From Lycium barbarum (taxonomy: Eukaryota; Streptophyta; Magnoliopsida; Solanales; Solanaceae): a DNA stretch of 64,000 bases. A program made the position numbers and the translations under genes. Below, piece after piece: positions 49,760-61,655 of the stretch. The notes under the pieces were generated by a model. That model was not told the DNA's origin. It did no database searches and worked only from the letters and a program-made list of their open reading frames with translations. How positions within the stretch are numbered: the stretch's first letter is position 1; each line of letters begins with the position of its first letter. The stretch is from positions 113,260,480 to 113,324,479 of the forward strand of contig NC_083345.1 in NCBI RefSeq assembly GCF_019175385.1. Reading direction: 5' to 3'.

Positions 49760-50130
49760 ATCAAGTGTCATTTCAACACTTATTGTGCTATTATTTTTAT
49801 TACGGGTGAAAATTATTTTCACCCTCAACTTTACTTTAAAAATCAAACTCCCCCCTCAATTATGAACAATAGACATTCTCCCCCCTTTATTCTATGCATT
49901 ATCTATTTTACCCTTGACATTTTCAATTCTCCATCTATGTAATACCTTTATATCTTATATAAAAAATAAAAAAAAAATTAACCTAGGTAATTATAGGTTT
50001 TTATTTAAATTCTTACAATGAGTAGAATAATCCTTTTATGAATTTATCACAAAATCTAATGTTACTTTTATGATTGATACTTTAATATTACATGCATTAA
50101 GTATATATTATGTATGTACATGCATGTATA

Positions 50131-50198
<68 letters not shown>

Positions 50199-50409
50199 GC
50201 CTATTACTTGTTATTTTTACATATATATGTATATGTTTCATACATAAATGGAGAATTAAAAATATTAGGGGTAAAATAGATATTACATAGTATAAAGGAG
50301 GAGAATGTATATTGTTTCTAGAGGGAAATTTAATTTTTAAAATAAAATTAGGAGTGAAATAATTTTCACTCATAATAATAGCACATTAAGTGTTGAAATG
50401 ACACTTGAT
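49760..50409. mobile_element. Foldback/MITE element, 650 bp
   Basis: Ends ATCAAGTGTCATTTCAACAC and GTTGAAATGACACTTGAT are inverted, and pairing continues inward for about 170 bp per side (GGGTGAAAATTATTTTCAC with GTGAAATAATTTTCACTC; ATTCTCC with GGAGAAT). The loop contains the (AT)n tract at 50139-50195. No clear duplication at its flanks. Confidence 0.8.
50139..50195. repeat. (AT)n microsatellite
   Basis: About 28 AT units. Confidence 0.97.
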
Positions 50410-51738
50410 CTATCTCCCCTTCTTCTCTCTCTTTCATTCACAAAACATCTACTTAGGACAATGAGTAGTTTTTCTACTATATAGAAATGTGAGTTTTGGG
50501 CAGTTCGTCGTCTGTCCTATGCAAAATTATTAGAAAAACAAAGAGGCAGTGGGTCAGGGGCTATCAGGACACGTGCTGGTACAGTATAACTTTTTTAAGA
50601 AAATGAACAAATTACCTCTGCAATTTCCTTTGTACAATTTCTATTACCTTTGGTACAACAGAATAGAGTTGTTCAGTCATTTGCTTGCTTAGGAAGGCTG
50701 TTTCATTTGCTTTATTATTTGTACATTGACAATTACAACAAAAGTCTACCCTCTGATAATGTAATCATTACGTGCTCGAGACGTAATGATTTCACGTGGG
50801 GCCAACTGGCCAACTATTTTATATCTTCATTGCACTTTTTACGTTGTCTTGCATTTACATTAATAGCTTAGGTGAAGTACTCTGTTTTGCTATTCCCTTA
50901 TTGTAATGTTAGTGCTTGTGTAGCTTCTACATGTACTCAAAAATAAATACTACACAGTTGTTATATAATTTAAAAAGTATTAATTTTTTTTAACTTTATT
51001 TAGATAAGTGTATTTTTATATAATCTAGAAATCGTATTAAATAAATACTATTAAATTAAAAATAATTTCATAAAAACATTTCTTATTTTTTAGGGGTGAG
51101 TAAATTTTTTTAAAAAATTTGCCCAAACTAAAAACACCATATAATATGGACGGGAAGGAATATTAACATGATTTATGTAGAATTCCAAGTGCCATTTTTG
51201 TGGGGTTTTCTTATGATTAAGTTGTTTAATACGTATTAAGATTTAAGAAAATGATGTTTGTTTACTGATTATAATATTTATATTCTAAAAAATCTTAGAT
51301 GGGTTTTAAATTAACCTTGAGTAGAATTATTTTTCAATGACTAAATTTTCAATTACAAAAATCAAATAACTAAAATAATTTTGATTAACTGAGATTATTA
51401 TTCAGTTACATGGCTATTATATTCCATTGTTATGTTTAGATATGAAGTTTATACGACTTTCTACACTTGTGGATATCATTTATGGGTTTGGATGATTAAT
51501 AGTGTCGCAGGGGCGATGCTCACTCTTAAAAGTTTCAAACTCCATTATATTGTGTCATTATTTTTTTTTATCCATTTGATACTTTAGGGGTGAAATCATT
51601 TATTGTTGAAGCCATGATTTTCTCAATTATATATCCTTTCTTAAACATGGCGTATTTTACTATATATGTGGGTTGTGGCTCTTTCGTGGAAAAAAAAGGT
51701 AAGTGGAGAATTTTGGTGAGCACTCTTGAAAGAGTTAA
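50410..51738. other. Intergenic sequence
   Basis: AT-rich; no gene or clear element recognised. Confidence 0.4.
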
Positions 51739-52001
51739 GGGGTTGTTTGATTATTGGTTATGAATGGAGTTACTAATATCATGTTTGATAGCGTTTAGTT
51801 GTTTTGTATAAAATTTAGCACGCCATACAATGTTGACTTACCATTTTATAATCCCACATAAGTAAAACATGTATAAGTTATGAGTCAATATATATATTAT
51901 TATATCCAGAGTAGAAGATAGAATAACTCATACATAAATAACTAAACTTTGCATCATTAATCGCAGGATAACTCTAATCAACAACCAAACCAAATGACCC
52001 C
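51739..52001. mobile_element. Tourist-like (PIF/Harbinger) MITE, 263 bp
   Basis: Ends GGGGTTGTTTGATTATTGG and, reverse-complemented, GGGGTCATTTGGTTTGGTTG are flanked by TAA (51736-51738, 52002-52004), the 3-bp duplication of PIF/Harbinger elements. Confidence 0.7.
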
Positions 52002-52080
52002 TAACTGTTTCAATACAAAATTCTGTCAATCTTTATGGTTATGTATACTGATCTCATCTCATTGAAACCTTCATATCATA

Positions 52081-52196
52081 TCTCTACATAGAAGTATCAA
52101 AGATAAAATTAAAATTTTATAATTAAAAAATACTATAAATTTAATAGGAAGACCTAAATTGTTGGGCGCGTGCTAGCACACGCCACCGGCATCTAG
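52081..52196 (+). mobile_element. Miniature Helitron-like element
   Basis: The 3' end has the diagnostic layout: hairpin GGCGCGTG-CTAG-CACACGCC (52165-52184, one mismatch), eight bases, then CTAG at 52193-52196 followed by T. A possible 5' end TCTCTACATAG preceded by A lies at 52081, giving 116 bp. The 3' end is well supported, the 5' end less so. Confidence 0.6.
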
Positions 52197-52506
52197 TTAA
52201 AGATAAAGACAGCATCAACTGAACTAAAACAAAATCTGGAAAGGGCAAATGAAAAGAGAAAAGACCGGTGATCCATACCTCTATATAATATCATGGATGC
52301 ATGATACTAGTCAGCCAGAAACAAAACAATAGCAGCCAAAAAAAAAAAAAGAAGTGATCCATACCTCTATATATCTGAGGTTGAGGAGTCTGTCTTATTA
52401 TAAGGAAAACTCTTGTATTAGACAATCTAATGGTAGGGATTGAACTCTCAGATCAAGCCAATTAACGGAGGACCTTGCGCATATCATACAAGACAAAGAA
52501 ACCTAA

Positions 52507-55500
52507 CTAAACAACTTTTTCGCTGAAGATTTGTGATTTCCACTTCCAAATATTGACCTTGAATTCCGAATTTCCCATCTCCTCAATTTGCATTTCCTTA
52601 ATTTTCAGGGCAGAACTTTCAATTGAGGGACATGATCTTACCTCAATCAGTTGCATTGTACACTTGCTCCCGAAACTTTCAGGAATTTCCTTTAGGTTCC
52701 AACAACTTTGCATCAGTACTTGTTGTAGGTTGGGATATGAGTCATCAGATGCAGTCCATTCTGAGAATCCTAGATCCATTAGCTTCAAGACTTTAAGGTT
52801 AGGAAAGTCCCCGTCCTTAACGTCCCATTGTCTCCCTTTGAAAGCATGTTGCTCTAATTTCAGAACTTCAAGGTTGGACAATCTGCCAATGGTTGAAATT
52901 TTAATCCAGGAGAGCTTAAGATTTACCAAAGTTAATTTCTTGAGGTTTGATGGGTATGTAAAGTCCTCAAAACCATAAGGATCTAACGCTGGCACAAGCT
53001 CAGAGACACCAACCTTGAGAGATTTGAGTTGTCTGAGAGAGTCAAAAGCAGGAAAGAAATTTCTATAAAGAGGTTCTATATAATCGACAACTGAGCTTTT
53101 CAAGACTGGGTAATCTTTTCATAAATTTCTGGTAATACACTCCAGAATTAATAACCAGATCGGAACATGTTATCAAGTTGTCAAGATCCTCTAATAGTTG
53201 CCACGTATATAGACAAGTTAAATGCAGATGTCTCAAGCTTGTCATATCCCAAATGGAATTTGGAATGCAAGCTTTACGATAGATTCCGGTCACTATAAAT
53301 ATCTCTAGCTCCTTTAGGTCGCATATTTGATACGGAATGTAATCAGGATACTGTTAGGTTTTTGGATTTTCCCTTTCTATATGGAATTGGATTAATAAAA
53401 CCCAATCCAATTTGGATCACGCCAATTTTGCCCAAAATTTCCTCTATATATAGGATCAATTTAGGTCTTATTTTCAGAACACAAGAGTGAATTCATAGCA
53501 GCCATATAGAGAGAAAAACGTGAGAGAGAAAGCAGATTTTCGTCCAGAAATTTTCTGTTACAGTAGTCCGCTTTAAGTTACGTTTCTTGATTCGTTAACC
53601 GTTGGATCGTGCTGAAATTTGAATTGGCGGTTTTCAACATTTGGTTCTTCGATTTCAACGGTGGAGATCGAATTTTGTGTTCTGTAGCTCCAGTTTTCGA
53701 GTACAAACAGTAGCTCATTTTTGGGGGTGATTTCTCAACTTTCTTTGCTAGTTTTGGTGCTATCTTTTATGTATTGTTGCTCCGTGCTTGGCTTTGTTGT
53801 TGTAGTCATTTGGAGAACATTTTTGTAATTCTTGTTGATTATAGTGGAGCTTTTGTGGGCCGGAGGTCCCGTGGATGTTTCCTCTTCACCTTGAAGGGGT
53901 TTTACCACGTAAATTTGGTGTCTCTTCCATTCGATTTATTTTTTCTTGCTTTGCTATTTTATTGTTGGTATAGCTGCTGCCTGGATTTCCATTTGTGCTA
54001 GTGTTTATTGTCTTCTCTTGATTCAAATAGTGTGGGAAGTTTCGACTTGGGTATTTCTTCCGCTGTTACCTCGTCGTGCAATTTGGTTATTGCTTGTTTC
54101 TTCCCAACAGATACTGCAGCTCCAAATACTTCAAATGAATCAGATATTGTAATGCATATACAAGTGTCTTACGCAGGTTTACGGAACTCAAATCTAATAC
54201 TCTCAGGTGCTTCCAGGATCTAGTAAAATCTAAATCAACCAAAGGAGAATTTACACTGGAACTGAATCGTAATGTGGTGATATTTTGACCAGAACTAACT
54301 GCACAAGTTGGTTCTACGATATTCAGATGTCCAGACCTCCCTTGGGAAGATGGAAATATAATCACACTGGTTCAAGAAGGAGAATAAGTGTCAAGAGCAT
54401 TGATTAATCATCATAATAAACAACAATAAGCTAGAAACATCTTTAAATTGATTTCACTTACAACTGATTATGTATCCTCAGCAAAAAGTTTCCACTTTTA
54501 GCTTTCATCAGGCTGAATTCGTGTATTAAATCATGAATATGTACGGCTTTGACCTCCCCTAAGGAATTTGTTTTTGCTACCATTACTAGGTTCCTGCTAA
54601 TTAAATCCATGAAATAATCCATCGCAACCAACTCTAAGCTCTTCGATGTAGTACTGGCTTCAACAAAATTTTCCGCGATCCATAGTCTTATCAGTTTTTT
54701 GACTGGAACTTTCTGGTCCTCTAGAAATTAAGCAAACTCGAGAAAGCATTTTTGCAAATGAATGGGTAAGTCCTGGTAACTCGGTTCAACTATATCCATG
54801 TAATCTTTCATTTCTGATTTCAAACTTTCAGCTACTTCTTCCCAGTAAATTACTTCCTTGTGATGGTGTTTTGCAAGAAGACCAGCTACCAATACAACTG
54901 CGAGGGGTAATCCTCCACACTTTTTTCGCTATTTGCTTACCTATCCCCTCGAGTTCTTGGGGACAATCACCTTCTCTGAATACCTTCTCCTTCAGTAGCA
55001 TCCAACTTTCTTCTTCTGTGAACAAACAAAGGTGATGAGGACTCGATGAGATCATGGCATATGTGGCAATCGATTCAAGTCTGGTTGTCAAAATAATCCT
55101 ACTTCCCTTATCATCATCTGGAAAAGGCCTCTTTATATCATCCCATGCCTCAGAACTCCACACGTTATCCACAACAACAAGGTACCTCTTTCTCTTCAGA
55201 TGTTTGTATAGCTTCTCAGCTAGTTCATCATTACTCATATTTTTGGTACTATCATCAAGCTCAGAAATGTGACCCAATAATTGAAACAGGAGAGCTCTCT
55301 TATCATAAGTTTGGGAAGAGCAACACCACAAGCGAATATTGAAGCGATTGTAAATGGCTTCATGATTATACAATTTCTTAGCCAAAGTTGTTTTGCCTAG
55401 TCCTGGCATTCCAAAAATTGAGATCAAATCTGATTCCCGAGGTCCTGTCACAAGTTGCTCTATCAGCATTTCAGTCTCTCTTTCAAAACTGACCATCGCT

Positions 55501-55560
55501 TCCTTTGCTTTGACAAACTTGGTGTTCTCTCTAGTGATGGAGGGAGGAACAATGGTAGGT
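52507..55560 (-). pseudogene. R1-like NLR disease-resistance gene, disrupted
   Basis: Read from 55560 downwards: VPPSITRENTKFVKAKEAM, P-loop GMPGLGKTTLAKKLYNH, RNBS-A region RLWCCSSQTYDKRALLFQLL, kinase-2 RYLVVVDNVW, RNBS-B GSRIILTTR, GLPL, an MHD-type VHIHDLIHEF, then LRRs ending at the stop near 52507 (NLKKLTLVNLKLSW, LSNLEVLKLEQHAFKGRQW, NLKEIPESFG). Such proteins are cytoplasmic immune receptors; the LRR and MHD style resembles Solanum R1/late-blight types. Defects: no N-terminal coiled-coil domain (a CCGG-rich hAT-like block replaces it beyond 55620), one base lost in an A-run at 54921-54926, an in-frame TAA at 54728-54730, a solo LTR at 53352-54109, and a frame change between 53063 and 53103. 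A possible intron is 54461-54367. Confidence 0.9.
53352..54109 (+). mobile_element. Copia-like solo LTR inside the NLR gene
   Basis: GATAC is duplicated at 53347-53351 and 54110-54114. It is 758 bp, TGTTAGG...CCCAACA, same family as 38494-39309. It lies antisense to the NLR, in the LRR-encoding part. It includes a TATA-like CTATATATAGG at 53442-53452. Confidence 0.93.
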
Positions 55561-55619
55561 AGAATGAAAAGTCAAGAATGTGCTGCAATTCTTTTTTGGT
55601 TTTTGGTTTTGAAAAGTCT
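55561..55619. other. Junction of the NLR fragment and the CCGG block
   Basis: NLR-like coding becomes unreadable here; the exact breakpoint is unclear. Confidence 0.4.
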
Positions 55620-55790
55620 AATTATAAACCTGTTAACCGGTTGAAACCGGCCGTAACCGGAAACCGGTTAGAAAACCAGCCGGTTTCCGGTCAAAAACCC
55701 GGAACCGGCCACCGTCACCGGTTAACCGGGTCCGGTTAACTGGGTGGAAATGTGGAAACCGGACCCAGCCGGTTAAAAACGTAAAAGAAG
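55620..55790. repeat. CCGGTT/AACCGG-rich block, hAT-like subterminal repeats
   Basis: About fifteen CCGGTT, AACCGG or close variants lie in 160 bp in both orientations (GTTAACCGGTTGAAACCGG, ACCGGTTAACCGGGTCCGG). Such clusters are typical of subterminal regions of Ac/Ds- and RICESLEEPER-related hAT elements. No terminal repeat pair could be fixed. Confidence 0.6.
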
Positions 55791-55901
55791 TATTTTATTT
55801 TTTTTCTTAAGTATATGTATATTGTAGTATTTCTTAATATATTGTAGGTATATTTGTATATTTATATAAGTTTATAACTAAAGTTTATATATTTACTAAC
55901 T

Positions 55902-55970
<69 letters not shown>

Positions 55971-56351
55971 GTTATATGTATAAATTAAGTTTATATATTT
56001 ACTAAGTAAAAACTTTTGAATATTATAAAATTCTAAATTGTTTTTTTTTCTAAGGTTATAATGTTCTATTTTATAACTCAAGGTCAAGTATATATATATT
56101 ATATAAATATACTTATATATATATACACTATGTTTAAGTTATTTCTAAGTTTATAAGTTAAGTTACTATATAACTTAAGTTTTTTTTTCTAAGTTTATAA
56201 CTTAAGTATATTTATACTAGATATACCTAAAATATACTAAGAATATACTTATAATTTACTTAAGTTATAAAATAGAAATTTATAAACTTAGAAAAAACTT
56301 AACTTATATGCTTAGCTATATATATATATATATATGTGTATATAGCATATA
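55791..56351. other. AT-rich tract with (TA)n
   Basis: (TA)n at 55908-55967 and repeated TTATAACTTAAGT / ACTTAAGTTATA motifs (56030-56310) that could fold; probably the interior of the hAT-like element. Confidence 0.5.
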
Positions 56352-56587
56352 GATACAAATGGTCCAATGGGAGCAAGAATTTCCAGGAACATTTGGAACA
56401 GTCCGTTTCGGAGCAGAAGAGTCGTTTTCAAGTAGTGTTCGATCAATTACGTATTATTCAATATTCGATTGATTGGTCTGAGGTTATCGACAAAAAAGAT
56501 TTGTCTAAGTCACTTCGTCTCTTTTTGTCTAAGCCACTTCGTTTCTTTTTGTCCAAGTCACTTCTTTTTTTGTCTAACTCACTTCCG
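56352..56587 (+). pseudogene. ycf1: Nuclear plastid DNA insert: ycf1 (TIC214) fragment
   Basis: An open stretch reads [51 protein letters not shown] and a Ser/Leu/Phe run ([14 protein letters not shown]), which I recognise as an internal part of plastid Ycf1, the TIC214 subunit of the chloroplast import translocon. It has no ycf1 start or end, breaks into a GT microsatellite at 56588, and is embedded in AT-rich nuclear repeat sequence, so it is a NUPT and not plastid DNA. The frame is still open, which suggests a fairly young transfer or chance. Recognition is from memory of the protein. Confidence 0.8.
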
Positions 56588-56951
56588 TGTGTGTGTGTGT
56601 GTTTAAGTTATATGTATTATAACTTAAGTTATTTTTCCAAGTATATAACTTTCTATTTTTTAATTTAAGTAGATGTATATTATAACTATATTCTTAGTAA
56701 ATTTTAGGTGATTCCTAACTTAATATAAGTAAGAATATGAACACAAGTAAATAGAAGAAGGCTCAATGAGCCATATTTTATTCATTAATGGATAACAGTT
56801 ATTTGCAAGTTGTAGTTTTTTTTAACTTGCAAATAATACATGAGTTGCAAAAAAGTAGTACAAGAATAAAATCAAAAAGTTTGAATCATTTCGCTAATCT
56901 CCGCAATATTAAATTCGGTCATTGAGATATCTTCAAGGTCTTCCATTTGGT
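56588..56951. other. Non-coding junction
   Basis: A short GT repeat, then AT-rich sequence. An inverted pair (AACTTGCAAATAA at 56824-56836 and TTATTTGCAAGTT at 56799-56811) forms a small hairpin. Confidence 0.5.
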
Positions 56952-57368
56952 CTACTCCAACTCCACGGATTCAGTCTCGGAAGCATGAATAATCTTTAAA
57001 GTCCTCAACATTTCATCAACAAAGTTTTGCGGGTCTTTATCCGGCTTAGATCCAAAGAACTCCGGGGGATTTAGGGTCATGAAATCACGGGCTCTTGTAC
57101 TGGCTGAACGATCACTCGGGCCCGCACTTTGTCGTTGTGCCTGGGCGGCAACCAACTGTGTCAATAAATGTATGGCCTCGGTCACTTGTTGACCCGAAGC
57201 AACTGGTGGAGGAATCGGAGCCGAGGCTCCTCCTTGCCCCTCTACATTAGGCGAGGCCTCATTCTGTGATTCACCTTCCCCTACATTCGCCGGAGGCTCC
57301 CTTTCTGCCCGCTTTTTCATCGTAGCTTTGCCCTTCTGGGCAGCTGTAGCCTTCCCCTTTGGCGGCAT
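56952..57368 (-). pseudogene. Gag N-terminus of a chromovirus-like Ty3/gypsy element, truncated
   Basis: From ATG at 57368 (MPPKGKATAAQKG) a 138-codon reading runs to the stop at 56952: a basic start, a low-complexity Pro/Gly-rich part, AIHLLTQLVAAQAQRQ, and the start of the retrotransposon Gag domain (DFMTLNPPEFFGSKPDKDPQ, FVDEMLRTLKIIHAS). Relatives continue for several hundred residues to a zinc knuckle; here the sequence leaves the family after TESVEL. The element is deleted beyond this point. Gag would form the particle that packages element RNA. The start codon fits the leader that precedes it. Confidence 0.85.
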
Positions 57369-57557
57369 TCTGAAATCATAACGCACTCTTTAGAAGAGAA
57401 TAAAATCCTACACATGGCTCTATCGCACGATCTATGAAAAGAAAGATGGTCATTTTCCTAAATGCCCTGTAGCCTCCTGTTTATTGGCGTGGCGCGCTAC
57501 ACACCATAAACAAGACCCTACTAGACACGGCTCGTAGACACTCCCTAGGACTGAACT

Positions 57558-57569
57558 GCTCTGATACCA
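57558..57569 (-). other. Primer-binding site of the reverse-strand gypsy element
   Basis: GCTCTGATACCA is the exact reverse complement of the tRNA-iMet site TGGTATCAGAGC, four bases from the LTR end. Confidence 0.95.
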
Positions 57570-57573
57570 CTTT

Positions 57574-57869
57574 TGTCATGACCCAGCTAGGGGCCGCGAC
57601 GGGTACCCGGGGTTAACCGCCGAGCACCGCTCCTCTTAATGCTTATTTTACTCGTTAAATACTCTTTTCAGAACTTATAGACGAAATATGCGGGAATCGT
57701 ACTTTACAAAGAAACATAGTTGCTTATATACATTTGCCATACGGCTATCAAAATAATATATGCATATAGTAATATCTTGTGGAGCCATATAACCCACACT
57801 GCGCATCTACGAGCCTCTACTGACATACTATACAATAGACGGAACAAGACTCCGTCATGCCCAAAATGA

Positions 57870-57910
<41 letters not shown>

Positions 57911-60070
57911 TACACAAAGGAATCATAAGCACCTCCGGACAATGGAGTGCTCTCCACAGCTGACTGCTACTACGGATCTGGATCTAGCTCGCCTCCCTGT
58001 CTACCTGTGGGCATGAACACAGCGTCCGAAGAAAAGGACGTCAGTATGAACATTGTATTGAGTATGAGAGGCATAAACATTGAAAAGAAGATATTAGCAA
58101 TGTAGCGAACATCAATGTGAACATATGGAACTGAATGATAACCATAAGAAGAACGATGCATGCTGTCTTAATCATACTCTTTATCATATCATGTATGCAT
58201 ATCATGCAAGCTGCCCGTCCATATCGGAACGGTGTAATAATCAATAATGTAAGCCCACGTCCAGGCCTCCCGCGTCCGGGGTACCATCTCATGCCGCCCA
58301 CTAGTGGTGTCTGCCCATGCCCGAGAGGGTCATGGTGTATCCGTATAGCTGCCCGCCGTAGCGGTGACTGTCCGGCCAACTAGGCGCGGTGTAATACAAT
58401 TATGACATGCTCGTTATAAAATGCTTATCATCATATGCTTTTTCAAAATATGCTTATCTTATCATAGTATATGCATAAGTTCATGATCAACTGTACTCTA
58501 TCGGGGTGACGTAAGGTCGTGATCCCCCGATCCCATTATGGAGTAATTACTGACATTCTGCCTCACCTCGAAGGGATTAGTACATGAGGTGAGTGTAAGC
58601 AATGAAGACATAATCATCAATTTAGCATCATCATATCGTATCTCTTGGCTTATATAGATAGTCATGAATATAGGCTTCTATATCATCGGAGTACAAAACT
58701 CATGAAAAAAAAGGGATTCATGCCATTTGGAAGAAAAGACTAGCCTCACATACCTTGGTCGCTTAGCTAAATGTCGTTCACTTGCTCTTCTGCAAATCTC
58801 GCGTCGTTACCTTCATAATAGAATTCGAATTATCATTAGTTAATTGGTTATGAGAACGCGTCGTTATTGCTAAAGAAAATTGGGCAGCACTTCCTTGGTT
58901 TATACTACTTTTCCCATGTTCTATATCAACTTCCAACATTCACCACAATACCCACAATATCACAACCAACAACCATCATTTACATACCCTCATCACATTC
59001 CACCAATTTCTTCCAATTTTCCCATATTTATCCATATAACTTATTATCATGTTTTCGCACCTTTAATACTTATTTCATGGAAAAATCATCATTTCTAGCA
59101 TATTCATAACCTTAACACTTCAACTTATATGATTCAATTCCATCATCACTCAATAGTGGCACTATTCACCCATTCAAGACCCATATTTCTATGTCTTTCT
59201 ACAATTCAAGCTTTCTTATTCTTTTAACACTTAAATAACTTGATAAGGTCATGAAACATACCTTGGATGGTGATCGAACAAACCTTGAGTTGAAATACTT
59301 CACTCCAACAAAACCCTAGTTCCTCCTTCTAGGAAATTATTGACTCAAATAATCCCTTTTGATGTGTTTTTGCACTAGGTTGTGGTGAATTGATGAAATA
59401 AATCTTAGATTTTAACTTGTGTTCTTGGTTTGGAAGGGTGTAGAATATTCTAGAGAGAGAGAGAGGATCGTGTAGTAGAAATGGGAAATGAAAAATGAAA
59501 CCTTGGATCATTATTTTATAAAACACACTTCAGTCCCGATGCCATTATACGGTTCGTTATACGGTCCGTACAAATTTATACGGTCCGTATAACTGACCGT
59601 AAAATGGACTCAGTGATCACCCCTCTCTGTGACCATTTGACGCTCCATTTGACGGGCCGTATAATCGTTATACGGTCCGTATAATTCACCGTAAAACTGA
59701 TCTTCCCTCAACTTCATTCTGTGACACTTTGACGGTTCGTTTTACGGACCGTCAAACCGTTATACGGTCCGTATAGTACACCGTAAAACTCACCCTTCAG
59801 TCAGTCTCTTCTGTGACGCTTTTGCGGTCCGTATAATGGACCGTAAAACACTTTTACGGTCCGTATAATGGACCGTATACTCCCCAGTTCACTGAATCTT
59901 ATTTTCTTCACTTTGTTTCATCTCCGATCCTTATGGAACCTTCTTAACAATTGTTCAACACCTCGATACCAATCTACGGGACCTTATCACTCGTCTCCAA
60001 AACGCCATATACACTATATCCTCGTTAGCCTATTTTGCGCATACTAACGGAAAAATTCCGAGGTGTAACA
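57574..60070 (-). mobile_element. 5' LTR of the chromovirus-like element, reverse strand
   Basis: 2497 bp from TGTCATGACCC (plus reading) to GAGGTGTAACA; in element orientation it starts TGTTACACCTC. Gag and primer-binding site lie on its downstream side. It contains (TA)n at 57872-57908 and the palindrome array at 59530-59880. The other LTR and most of the interior are absent. Confidence 0.88.
59530..59880. repeat. Array of TATACGGTCCGTATA palindromes in the LTR
   Basis: Roughly twelve copies of TACGGTCCGTA or one-base variants (TTACGGACCGT, ATACGGTTCG, GACGGGCCGTATAA) lie within 350 bp, several extended to the perfect 15-bp palindrome TATACGGTCCGTATA, with ACCGTAAAA-type half-sites between. 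In element orientation this is upstream of the gag leader. Confidence 0.9.
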
Positions 60071-60285
60071 GTGGGGTATGGGGAGGGTAGAGTGTATGCA
60101 TACCTTACCTCTACCTCACGGAGGTAGAGAGGTTGTTCCCAAAAGACCCACGGCTCAAGTAATGCATATCAAAGCAGTAAAAAGATAAATCACGACAGTA
60201 AAACGGACATAACAAATATTAGAGAAATCATTACATAGCATACACTCATCAACTATATACGCAACAACAACTCTAACCTTCAATA
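60071..60285 (-). mobile_element. LINE 3' end remnant, reverse strand
   Basis: Reverse-strand reading gives GAGCCGTGGGTCTTTTGGGA, ACAACCTCTCTACCTCC, and CTACCCTCCCCATACCCCAC, the 3' UTR lines of plant L1 elements (compare 36085-36180). It is cut at the LTR boundary 60070, so the gypsy element inserted into or deleted the LINE. Confidence 0.7.
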
Positions 60286-60378
60286 TACAATATAATTTTT
60301 CAGAGAAATGTTATATATTTTTTTTAAAAGAAAAAAAAAAGAAGGGAAGAGGGGAAATATCAAACAGGTACATAACAA

Positions 60379-61655
60379 GTGCCTGTTTGGAAGGACACAT
60401 GGCAATCGGATTTGGGTGTAATTAAGTGTAATTACACAGTTTGACCTGTTTGTTTGGCAATGCAATTACTTGATTACTAGGGAATTGGGTGTATATTGGA
60501 GAGGGTAATTACACTCTCCAATTCTCAAGTGGGGATTGAGAATTGAGTGTGATTACAAGGTTACTTTTCCTTTCTTTCCTTTTTTTTTTTTTGACTTTTT
60601 AAATTGTTTTTTTTTAATATCTTTTGACATTTTATCACTAATCACAAATAATGCCAATATATTGCAAATTGTATTAACGATGTGATTCCATTGTAAACTT
60701 CATTAGCGGTATCTGTGATATATTTCGCATAAGTATAATTTCAGCCACCAAATAGATTTTTGGTATTTTTTCTATCAACAGTAGGCACTATTTTTTCTTC
60801 TCATCTTTCAACCGTTACTTCTTGTGATTTCATCTAATTGCTCATTTATTTTTTATTTTCTTTGTTTAGCGTAACGGTGTTATTATTTTAGTTTTTGAAA
60901 TTACTCCTAATATTAGAAAAAACATAGTCATTAATAAACGTGGGATATAACGATTGAATTATTAAAGTAGAATTTCATTGTTGAAATGAGGTTATAGACT
61001 CATGTTTTCCTTTTCTTGAATTATATCTACTTAAGTTATGTTGGAGCTTATTTTATCTTATGTTGGAATTTGATATAAAAGTATTATTTAAAAAATTTTT
61101 GAATTGTTTTATAGTTATTTTGTTAATTTGTTATTTCACATTGCATGTTGTTCATTTTTCAGTTAGAATTGATAGATTATTTTTGACCAACATTTGAATA
61201 ATATTATGAATATTTATAAATATTAATCTTTTTCTCAAACATGCAGTCCTTGATATTCTTAAAAAATGTATGCTTTAGTTTTTATAAATTAATAAGTAAA
61301 ATATTATTAATTTGAGAAATATATTTCAATTATTTTTAACAATATTATTTACAATATGTTATTGACTAATATATTTTCAAGAAACAATATGTATTTCAAA
61401 TTAGCATTTATGAAGACACATATTTGTCAAATATTAATTTTATAAGATAGTTAATTTTTTATTTATTTAAAATTTAATCAAATTGTGTAATTATATTTTT
61501 GCAGCTAAGCAGTGCACTTGTAATTACTCTATATTTACGTTATGACAAACAAACAGGATATCGTAATTACTATATTGCGTAATTATTAGGCAGTATAATA
61601 ACTATCCTTGTAATTACACCAATTCCAATTACTAGGTGGCTTTCCAAACAGACCC
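60379..61655. mobile_element. 1.3-kb foldback element upstream of FKBP13
   Basis: Ends GTGCCTGTTTGGAAGGACAC and, reverse-complemented, GGGTCTGTTTGGAAAGCCAC are imperfect inverted repeats, continued by GGTGTAATTA.. and ..TAATTACACC. The motif is that of common hAT-like plant MITEs, but this copy is long, with an AT-rich non-coding core. It stops about 75 bp before the FKBP13 ATG. Confidence 0.75.

Noticed and set aside
56352..56587. Window derived from the plastid genome
   Set aside because: Only this short ycf1 piece is plastid-like; both flanks are nuclear repeats.
58867..59109. 80-codon ORF
   Set aside because: Lies inside the chromovirus-like LTR in AT-rich sequence.
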